Part shown: positions 6,341 through 12,119 of the stretch, piece after piece | Layout of the letters: every line of letters starts with the position of its first letter | Numbering within the stretch: the stretch's first letter is position 1 | NCBI GenBank assembly: GCA_018383835.1 | Contig: JAHAWR010000040.1 | Location: forward strand, 1 to 12,119 | Origin: Candidatus Jordarchaeia archaeon | GTDB taxonomy: Archaea; Asgardarchaeota; Jordiarchaeia; Jordiarchaeales; Freyrarchaeaceae | Direction: 5' to 3' | Length of the DNA stretch: 12,119 nucleotides | Notes under the pieces: model-generated | Told to the model about the DNA's origin: nothing | Database searches by the model: none | What the model saw: only the letters and a program-made list of their open reading frames with translations | Made by a program: the position numbers and the translations under genes

Positions 6341-7492
6341 TTGAAGAGCGACGTTGTCGTTGTGGGTTGCGGCCCGGCGGGGTCTCTGGCGTCCCTTGAA
6401 GCAGCTAGGAAAGGAGTGGAGGTATTGATTCTGGAGGAGCATAAAGCTGTGGGGGAGCCGGATCACTGCGCTGGACTAGTAAGCATCAGCGGGCTGAAGA
6501 GGCTCGACCTAAGAGTTCCCGAGGAGTGCGTCCTTAACAGGGTTTATGGAGCCCGATTCTTCTCTCCCTCGGGAGTCACATTTACAGTTAGAAGAAGGAC
6601 GGCGCAGGCGGTGGTCCTTGACAGAAGGAGGTTTGACAGGTGGCTTGCATCTCTCGCCCATGACGCGGGCGCACACGTAATCTTGGGTGAGAAGGTGGAT
6701 TTCTTCATGGCTAGACCTGAGGAGGCCGTCGTGGCTGTTAAGGGTGGAGAGGAGGTGCGTGGGGAGGTAGTTGTCGACGCTGAGGGGTGCAGGGGGAGAG
6801 TCGCCAGGTTAGCTGGGCTACCTAGGCCCGTGGGGCGCTTGCCAGCCGTCCAGTTCGAGCTAGCTGGAGTCGATGGGGACGAGGACTTTGTCGAGCTCCA
6901 TTTTGGCAGCACTTTTGCGCCCGGCTTTTTTGCTTGGGTCATACCGATAGAGAATGGTGTAAGAGTTGGATTGGGAGCGTACTCCCGTCCAGGAGAAAGA
7001 CTGAAGGCCTTTATTAAGAGGAGGGGGCTCTCAGATTGTAAGGTGATTCGCAAGATAACTGGTGTAATAATCACGGGGGGTCCTGTGAAGAGAACTTACG
7101 CTAGCCGCATAATAACTGTTGGAGATGCGGCGGGACAAGTAAAGCCGACGACGGGCGGCGGCGTAGTTACAGGGGGCATCTGCGCAAGGGTAGCTGGGCG
7201 AGTGGTAGCTGAGGCGATCCTTGAGGGAAAGGTAGGAAAACCGCTGAGGGCATATGAAAGAACGTGGAGGGGGATCCTTGGGAGGGAGTTTTTCTTTATG
7301 GGTCTCGCACGCAAATTTCTAAACAAGGTTAGCGACAGGGGACTTGATGTGGCTTTTAGTGCAATACGTGAGCACGGCGGAACAGAGGTTCTAGAAACTT
7401 ACGGTGACATGGACTTCGAATCAGAAGCTCTCAAAAGGCTTCTCGTTAACCCATACATTCTGCTAAGATCCATCCTCCACCTGATAGTGTAA
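6341..7492 (+). CDS. Geranylgeranyl reductase family FAD-dependent oxidoreductase
   Basis: A 383-residue flavoprotein of the geranylgeranyl reductase family, which saturates the isoprenoid chains of archaeal ether lipids. It has an N-terminal dinucleotide-binding motif VVVGCGPAGS (Gly9, Gly11, Gly14) with an acidic end of the second strand (LILEE), the family signature GEPDHCAGL with Cys43, and the second FAD motif GDAAGQVKPTTGGG starting at about residue 261. Length and order fit single-domain archaeal members. The TTG at 6341 gives MKSDVVVVG with GAGGG 6 bases upstream; a TTG at 6335 leaves no spacing. Family members also include enzymes acting on other polyprenyl substrates, so the exact substrate is inferred. 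It has a TATA box at about 6300 and is not obviously co-transcribed with a neighbour. Confidence 0.88.
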   Translation: MKSDVVVVGCGPAGSLASLEAARKGVEVLILEEHKAVGEPDHCAGLVSISGLKRLDLRVPEECVLNRVYGARFFSPSGVTFTVRRRTAQAVVLDRRRFDRWLASLAHDAGAHVILGEKVDFFMARPEEAVVAVKGGEEVRGEVVVDAEGCRGRVARLAGLPRPVGRLPAVQFELAGVDGDEDFVELHFGSTFAPGFFAWVIPIENGVRVGLGAYSRPGERLKAFIKRRGLSDCKVIRKITGVIITGGPVKRTYASRIITVGDAAGQVKPTTGGGVVTGGICARVAGRVVAEAILEGKVGKPLRAYERTWRGILGREFFFMGLARKFLNKVSDRGLDVAFSAIREHGGTEVLETYGDMDFESEALKRLLVNPYILLRSILHLIV

Positions 7493-7513
7493 GGCATTTG
7501 CGCTTGCAAGCCT
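7492..7513 (+). terminator. Hairpin at the end of the reductase gene
   Basis: Beginning at the last base of the stop codon, AGGC pairs with GCCT and TTGC with GCAA around the loop GCTT, with a two-base bulge. The core GCTTGCAAGC (7502-7511) is a perfect ten-base palindrome. No T-run follows, so it may be an RNA end or a protein-binding palindrome instead of a terminator. Confidence 0.35.
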
Positions 7514-7519
7514 CAATCA

Positions 7520-7532
7520 AAAAATATATATC
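7520..7532 (+). promoter_or_regulatory. TATA box for the DedA-family gene
   Basis: AAAAATATATATC is a strong AT block 50-60 bases before the TTG start at 7582. It predicts transcription from about 7550 and a leader of roughly 30 bases ending in AGGGTGA. Confidence 0.5.
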
Positions 7533-7581
7533 TGCGTTTGGTGGGGGAAGTTTCCTGTTTTCTCAATGAGAGGGTGAACTA

Positions 7582-8439
7582 TTGCAGCTTCCGCTGTTCA
7601 TCAATCTTGAACAGGTTGCGCAGGGCCTTTTTATGACAGTCATCATGTGGATATTTCAGTACGGGTTTCTGGGCTTCTACGCAGCGATGGTCATACAGGC
7701 GATAATAGCAGTCATCCCAAGCGAACTCATACTTATGTTCGGAGGAGTCACATACATGTTCATCTACTGGCCAGTGAACTTAGTTAAGGGGTTTGATTAT
7801 GCTTTGCTCATGACCGCGCTGGTTGGTGGAGTCGGCGAGTTGACAGGGGCAGTCGCAGGATTCTACATTGCAAGAATTGTGGGTAGGCCGGTTGTAGCCA
7901 AGTGGGAAGAGGCGGCGCGGGCTCGCAACGGGAACCCAAACGCTGAGAAGCTTGGGAGGGTTGAAAGAGCGATCATACTGACCTTGGGAGACGCCGTCAC
8001 TATAGCGGACAACTGGCTTGAGAGGTGGGGGGCCGTCGCCGTCCTCCTGATGCGCCTAGCACCACCCATACCCTTCGACGCGGTATCCTATGGGGCGGGC
8101 CTCACCAAAATAAAGTTCAAGCCATTCATCGCCGCCACGGCAGTCGGATCCTTCCCAAGAGCCCTCATGTACGCCTACATAGGTAAAAGAACGTATGAAA
8201 GCTTCGTGTTAATCCCCCAAGCCCTAAGGGCACTCTTCTTCCTTACCGAAAACCCTCTAGCCCAAATAGTAATATACAACTACCTAGTGGGCAACCCTCT
8301 CATGAGCAATCCCTACACAATATTCTTCGTCGTGGCAGCTGCAATACTCGCATCACTATACTTCTCATATGAAATCATAAGGAGAAGACACCTCAGAGGA
8401 CACCAGAAGTGGCGGCAAGGAGTCCACCCCCAGAGGTGA
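7582..8439 (+). CDS. DedA/VTT-domain (SNARE-associated type) membrane protein
   Basis: A 285-residue integral membrane protein of the DedA superfamily, whose bacterial members act as phospholipid carriers or scramblases and in envelope homeostasis. Key family marks are VIPSELILMFGG (44-55) in the first re-entrant segment, and RLAPPIPFDAVSYGAGL (158-174) followed by FIAATAVGSFPRALMY (182-197). Probable membrane segments are about 15-58 (two passes or re-entrant), 75-98, 147-172, 182-202 and 245-263, with a basic cytoplasmic tail RRRHLRGHQK. Residues about 105-145 form a longer charged loop than in short bacterial DedAs. The start is TTG 7582 with AGGGTGA (7571-7577) 4 bases upstream. Its substrate is unknown. 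It precedes the methyltransferase operon, but a 76-base gap with its own promoter-like box argues against a shared function. Confidence 0.85.
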   Translation: MQLPLFINLEQVAQGLFMTVIMWIFQYGFLGFYAAMVIQAIIAVIPSELILMFGGVTYMFIYWPVNLVKGFDYALLMTALVGGVGELTGAVAGFYIARIVGRPVVAKWEEAARARNGNPNAEKLGRVERAIILTLGDAVTIADNWLERWGAVAVLLMRLAPPIPFDAVSYGAGLTKIKFKPFIAATAVGSFPRALMYAYIGKRTYESFVLIPQALRALFFLTENPLAQIVIYNYLVGNPLMSNPYTIFFVVAAAILASLYFSYEIIRRRHLRGHQKWRQGVHPQR

Positions 8440-8476
8440 GGGAGAAGGCGAGTAGGAGGCTTGTGGAGCCTAAGTA

Positions 8477-8513
8477 GCTTCAGTATCCTTTTTAAGAGGG
8501 GAGGGGCTTCAGT
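8477..8513 (+). promoter_or_regulatory. Promoter region of the mtrA-mtrH fusion operon with flanking direct repeats
   Basis: The box CCTTTTTAAG (8487-8496) is a good archaeal TATA element. It is flanked by two exact copies of GCTTCAGT, at 8477-8484 and 8506-8513, with a period of 29 bases. GAGGGG (8501-8506) lies 9 bases before the TTG at 8516. A TATA-driven start would fall near 8516-8520, which would make the mRNA leaderless and the GAGGGG unused. Either a promoter further upstream is used or the GAGGGG is incidental. The flanking repeats could be operator half-sites. Confidence 0.4.
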
Positions 8514-8515
8514 TT

Positions 8516-10015
8516 TTGGGCGTGGTCGCTGTGGCAAAGTGGCCTTACATTGCTGGGGACTACCTAGTTGGGAAGGAGGATGGCGCCTTTGCAGTGGTTA
8601 CCTGTGGGTCGCATGACTTACCGGAGAAGGTTGTTACGCGGGCGGCAGACATCGTAGCCATAGCGGGGTCGTGTGAGACTGAGAACGATGGGGTTGCTAG
8701 GATCCTCCAGAACATCGTCTCCAACAGCAACATAAGGTTCCTCGTTATCTGCGGGGAGGAGGTCGTAGGACACGCGCCGGGGCAAACCATCATAGCCCTG
8801 TACGAGAACGGTATAGGGGCAAACTACAGGGTCATCGGAAGCGAAGGCACGATACCAGTCCTGAACCCGAAGTATTTCAGGATAGGGGACCCCCATACAG
8901 TCGTCGAACGTTTTAGAAAGCAAGTCACGCTGGTCGACATGCGCGGGGAAAGGGATCCGGACGTTGTGGTGACGAAAATTCGCTCTCTCGCAGCAACACG
9001 GGTTGAGAGGTACCCTGAGCCACCGCTTCTCCCGCTCCCGGAGGAGGAAAAGTACGACTGGGCTACGGCGCTCAGGCGTGTGGTTGAGGAGGGGAGCTGG
9101 CTGAGGGAGAGGGGGGCCGAGCCCGTCAACGTGCTATTCTACCGCGGGGAGCTAAAGGTTTGCGACGTCGCCGGCATCAAGCTTGGGGGGCAGCGGGGGG
9201 AGTACCCTATTGTCCTGTCAGGAACACTCTTCTACAGGAGGGATCCCTTGGTTGAGGATCCGTTTAGGGGAGTTTTCAACGAGGAGGCTGCGGAGGAGCT
9301 AATAGTGAGGCAGATGGAGCTCTCAGACGAGTACAGTTTGCCCTCGATGGTGCACGTGGTGGGCGAAACAGGGGAGGCGCTTTCGAAGTATTTGTTCTTC
9401 GTGGCGGACGTCGCCGACACTCCAGTAATAATAGACTCGACGAGCCTCGAGGCGCGGGTGGAGGCTATGAAGGCTGCGAAGGAGGCTGGGCTGGAGCACA
9501 GGACGATATACAACTCCGTGCTTAGCGCCGAGGAGAGGGAGCTCGAAGCACTACGCGCCATAGCACCGGTAGAGTACGCTATAATCCTAGCATACGGGTT
9601 CACCCTAGAGGAGCGCTTAAAAAAGGTCAAGACTATACTGGCGGGAGTTCAGGGTGTCGTCGAGAATGCGATCCTAGACCCCGGGGTCCCCATACTTGGC
9701 GAGGGAGGAATAGAGGCGCTCCACGCAGCTTGGACCATGAAAAGGCTTTACGGGAACCCCGCCGCCATAGGAATCCACAACCTCGTCGCCGGAGTACCAC
9801 ACGAGCTTAAACAGAAAATGGACTTCACCTTCATATACGCCCTCCCCTCCATATATGGCTTGGATCTTAGCCTCTACGGCCCAATAAGGAACGCACCAAG
9901 AATCTTCCCCCTCGTGGCGGCAGTGGAGGCAGCGGTGGCGGACGAGCTACACAACGCCCTCGGCATCCTTCCAAGGCCGGTTCACCCATACTACAAAGTG
10001 AGGGAGGCGAGGTGA
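8516..10015 (+). CDS. Fused MtrA-MtrH: corrinoid protein plus methyl-H4MPT methyltransferase
   Basis: A 499-residue fusion of two subunits of tetrahydromethanopterin S-methyltransferase. Residues about 9-160 are the soluble MtrA domain: WPYIAGDYLVG, GSCETENDGV, SNIRFLVICGEEVVGHAPGQ, then ENG and TIPVLN blocks. His86 sits where MtrA His84 binds the corrinoid cobalt. The MtrA C-terminal membrane helix is absent. After a charged linker (about 160-205), residues 206-495 are MtrH, the TIM-barrel enzyme moving methyl from methyl-H4MPT to the corrinoid: VCDVAGIKLGGQRGEYP, MELSD, VVGET, IIDS, IYNS and LYGPIRNAPRIFPLVA are all present. The start is TTG 8516. No MtrB-G or membrane MtrE is nearby, so coupling to a sodium pump or coenzyme M is not supported. 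The stop overlaps the next gene (GTGA), implying translational coupling with the ThyA-like protein. Domain assignments are firm; the methyl acceptor is unknown. Confidence 0.9.
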   Translation: MGVVAVAKWPYIAGDYLVGKEDGAFAVVTCGSHDLPEKVVTRAADIVAIAGSCETENDGVARILQNIVSNSNIRFLVICGEEVVGHAPGQTIIALYENGIGANYRVIGSEGTIPVLNPKYFRIGDPHTVVERFRKQVTLVDMRGERDPDVVVTKIRSLAATRVERYPEPPLLPLPEEEKYDWATALRRVVEEGSWLRERGAEPVNVLFYRGELKVCDVAGIKLGGQRGEYPIVLSGTLFYRRDPLVEDPFRGVFNEEAAEELIVRQMELSDEYSLPSMVHVVGETGEALSKYLFFVADVADTPVIIDSTSLEARVEAMKAAKEAGLEHRTIYNSVLSAEERELEALRAIAPVEYAIILAYGFTLEERLKKVKTILAGVQGVVENAILDPGVPILGEGGIEALHAAWTMKRLYGNPAAIGIHNLVAGVPHELKQKMDFTFIYALPSIYGLDLSLYGPIRNAPRIFPLVAAVEAAVADELHNALGILPRPVHPYYKVREAR

Positions 10016-11196
10016 AGCCCTACGGCCCCTACCTCATAAGAGCGTGCCACGTGGATGCAGCCTGGAGGCAGGCTAACAGGGTCATCCTAGAGAAGGGCAT
10101 ACCCGTAACCACAGAGGACAAGAAGCAGGAGACGCTGGAAACCATAGGGTGCATAATACACCTAACAGACTGGAGAAGTGGACCCATACTGCCCCGAGGA
10201 TACATAGGAATGGAGGAGGCAACTCTCAAGGAAAACTACATACCCCAGTACCTAACAGCTGAGAGAGGGGCACACACCTACACTTACGGTTGGTGTGCAA
10301 GGAAACGGTTCGGCGTCAACCAAGTCAGGAATGCGGGGGAAGCCCTTAAGAGGGGCAACATAGCTGTAATCCAGTTCTGGAACCCGGCGTCAGACACGCT
10401 TAGCCCAAACCCGCCATGCATAAGCATGATAGTCCTCCACAGGGTGGGGGACACCGTCAACGCCATAGCATACATCAGGAGCAACGACATGGCAAGAGCC
10501 TGGCCGGAGGACGTGGCTGGAATAAACGCCGTGTTCCTCACAGAGGTAGCCTTACACCTCAAAGGCGTAGAGTCCATCGGAACAACAACCACAATATCGG
10601 CGTCAGCGCACATCTACAGGACGGCGGAGGAGGAGTTGAAAAAGGCTTTAGGCCAAACGCTAACTCCAACGGTCGTAAAGCAAAAACACAAGAAAAACGA
10701 AGCTGTAGGCGGGCCAATGATATTCGAGGCGGCAAACATAGGCGATGCTGCGGAGAAAGCTAGAAAGGCAGCGGAAAAACATGCGAAACAAAGCGGCATC
10801 TACGTCGCCCTAAAGATCCACAAGCCCGAAGCCGGCAAAACCGACCAGGAAATACTGGAGAGCCTCGAAAACTACCAAGGAGTAACAGATAATGGAGAAA
10901 GAGTGACGGTAAACCAGCTTCAATACGCAGCTGAAAAAGCCGCCACAACCCCACAAAGCAGAAGAATAGTCATAACATCCTGTAACCCGAAAACAAACCA
11001 GTACACTAATCCTCTCCTAATACAGTTCCTCCCCAGGCAAGGCGAAAACCACACACTAGCATTATACGCCAACGTCAAACTAAGCGAGCTACTGGAAGAA
11101 GTCGCAAAAGCCGCAACCATATACAGAAAAATTTCGGAAAGAGCACACGTAAAACCAGGACCACTAACAATAATCATAACCCCCCTAGAAGAGTAA
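10012..11196 (+). CDS. Tandem thymidylate-synthase-fold protein; second copy degenerate
   Basis: A 394-residue protein. Residues about 5-205 resemble archaeal ThyA: TYGWCARKRFGVNQ (91-104), FWNPASD, NPPC with nucleophile Cys136, IRSND (Arg156, Ser157, Asp159) exactly 20 residues after the Cys as in E. coli ThyA (Cys146/Arg166), and SASAHIY (His200, Tyr202). Asp167 replaces the uracil-selecting Asn177, at the same offset of 11 from the Arg; Asp occurs there in T4 dCMP hydroxymethylase. Residues 233-394 repeat the layout (GP..., DAAxxA, VNQ, NP-x7-NP) but lack the Cys and RSxD, so this half may be structural or regulatory. The start is GTG, overlapping the MtrA-MtrH stop, with GGGAGG 4 bases upstream. 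The 3' half is markedly A/C-rich. Substrate unknown; a nucleotide or pterin partner of the methyltransferase is inference. It may belong to a named uncharacterised family that I do not recognise. Confidence 0.75.
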   Translation: MKPYGPYLIRACHVDAAWRQANRVILEKGIPVTTEDKKQETLETIGCIIHLTDWRSGPILPRGYIGMEEATLKENYIPQYLTAERGAHTYTYGWCARKRFGVNQVRNAGEALKRGNIAVIQFWNPASDTLSPNPPCISMIVLHRVGDTVNAIAYIRSNDMARAWPEDVAGINAVFLTEVALHLKGVESIGTTTTISASAHIYRTAEEELKKALGQTLTPTVVKQKHKKNEAVGGPMIFEAANIGDAAEKARKAAEKHAKQSGIYVALKIHKPEAGKTDQEILESLENYQGVTDNGERVTVNQLQYAAEKAATTPQSRRIVITSCNPKTNQYTNPLLIQFLPRQGENHTLALYANVKLSELLEEVAKAATIYRKISERAHVKPGPLTIIITPLEE

Positions 11197-11282
11197 CAAC
11201 AACTTTACCAAGTCATCCACAATGAACCCGAAAGAATAGTGACGCCCTTACATGGTTAAGGAACATAGCCAAGCTGGGTTCT

Positions 11283-11316
11283 GGGCTACGTAGTTTTTGG
11301 TAGGCATACGTAGCTC
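11283..11316. repeat. Inverted repeat with two TACGTAG copies
   Basis: GCTACGTA (11285-11292) and TACGTAGC (11307-11314) are perfect eight-base inverted arms around a 14-base loop. One G-T and one further G-C pair extend the stem outward to 11283-11316. Each arm contains the palindrome TACGTA, and TACGTAG is repeated directly 20 bases apart. It lies about 90 bases after the ThyA-like stop, where it may end that transcript or bind a dimeric protein. Confidence 0.5.
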
Positions 11317-11404
11317 TTGTGGCTCACCAGCCTAAAACCCCTCACGAGCCCATCATAAGAGCTTCTTAATTTTGCAGCATTGATGTTTATTATGTTATTC
11401 TACC

Positions 11405-11551
11405 GTGAAACTCATGATGACGGCCCCCCAGAAAACTTTCAAGGGAAAACGCGCTATAAGGCTACCATCGCTACACTACTACTCCTTAAGCACTAGAGAA
11501 GCAGCAAAGCTCACCGAAAGCCTAAAATCAGCCCGAAGAAAGGGCAACTAA
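11405..11551 (+). CDS. Doubtful small basic ORF
   Basis: An open frame of 48 codons from GTG 11405, or 45 from ATG 11414, encodes a lysine/arginine-rich peptide (…KGKRAIRLPSLHYYSLSTREAAKL…). A TATA-like TTTATTAT (11386-11393) lies about 20-28 bases before the ATG at 11414, compatible with a leaderless transcript. There is no ribosome-binding site, and I recognise no family. The base composition resembles the surrounding T-poor sequence, so chance is a serious alternative. Confidence 0.22.
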   Translation: MKLMMTAPQKTFKGKRAIRLPSLHYYSLSTREAAKLTESLKSARRKGN

Positions 11552-11841
11552 AAACCAAGCCACCAGCTGAAAACAAGGCAGCCACAAACAATTTAACAGC
11601 AACACACCAACCGGCAGGCACTAGAAGAGAAGACACTTACAGTTAACAGGAAAACGTTTACCTCTAGGCAACTCACGACGCCGCCGAAAACAAATCAGCG
11701 CAGCAACAACCAGGAAAGCCGAAAACAATCGGCACTACCAGAAACCAGCAAGAGAAATTGCAACTACCGAAAGAAAAAGCAGCGCAGAAACAGTGAAACC
11801 CTCAGGAAAGCCCAAATCATGCCGCACAGCCCAACCCACGG

Positions 11842-12119
<278 letters not shown>

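Noticed and set aside
8516..10015. Reading the MtrA-MtrH gene as evidence of methanogenesis
   Set aside because: No methyl-CoM reductase and no MtrB-G are present, and the membrane anchor is missing. MtrA/MtrH homologues occur in non-methanogens.
10416..10763. Out-of-frame plus-strand ORF inside the ThyA-like gene, rich in His, Arg and Gly
   Set aside because: Shadow frame of the A/C-rich codons; the overlapping frame carries the ThyA catalytic motifs.
11414..11420. ATGATGA as a box C of a C/D guide RNA
   Set aside because: No CTGA box D at a plausible distance and no terminal stem. The next CTGA is about 150 bases away.

Overview
The window is archaeal. It carries the 3' end of an archaeal 16S rRNA, archaeal-type translation proteins (aEF1-beta, Pth2, an OB-fold-plus-class-II AspRS, TruD, a zinc-ribbon/KH NusA-like protein), an acetyl-CoA decarbonylase/synthase epsilon subunit (CdhB), an archaeal-lipid geranylgeranyl reductase homologue, and tetrahydromethanopterin S-methyltransferase domains. 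TATA-like boxes lie about 25-60 bases before most operons. Ribosome-binding sites of the GGTGAT/GAGGG type match the ATCACCTCCT tail of the 16S gene in this same window. A thermophilic or anaerobic member of the TACK side of the tree, with H4MPT-linked one-carbon metabolism, fits best. I cannot name the lineage from sequence alone.

Layout, left to right. 1-135 holds a T-rich trailer and a possible outward-facing promoter. 136-1260 (-) is a class V alanine/serine-glyoxylate type aminotransferase. Divergent from it are a 58-residue double zinc ribbon (1397-1573) and aEF1-beta (1584-1856), an operon pair. A stand-alone cdhB follows (1954-2484) with its own promoter and T-rich terminator, then the KH protein (2655-3161). 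The KH gene meets the leftward operon pth2-truD-aspS (6260 to 3164) tail to tail with only two bases between stop codons. Divergent from pth2 is a geranylgeranyl reductase family flavoprotein (6341-7492), followed by a DedA/VTT membrane protein (7582-8439).

The most unusual part is 8516-11196. The first gene is a soluble fusion of the MtrA corrinoid domain and the MtrH methyltransferase domain. Its stop overlaps (GTGA) the start of a 394-residue protein whose first half is a thymidylate-synthase-fold domain with Cys136, Arg156-Ser157-Asp159 and His200/Tyr202 in place. Asp167 replaces the Asn that selects uracil in ThyA, and Asp is the residue found in dCMP-hydroxymethylating relatives. The second half looks like a degenerate copy of the same fold without the catalytic Cys. 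No membrane Mtr subunit is present in the window. I infer a cytoplasmic module that takes methyl groups from methyl-H4MPT onto a corrinoid, working with a nucleotide-binding or pterin-binding partner. Its acceptor is unknown.

The right end (11197-11842) has no confident gene: a hairpin, one doubtful 45-48 codon ORF, and a T-poor tract. It leads into the 3' end of 16S rRNA on the minus strand. No 23S rRNA or tRNA follows the 16S, so 16S and 23S appear unlinked here.
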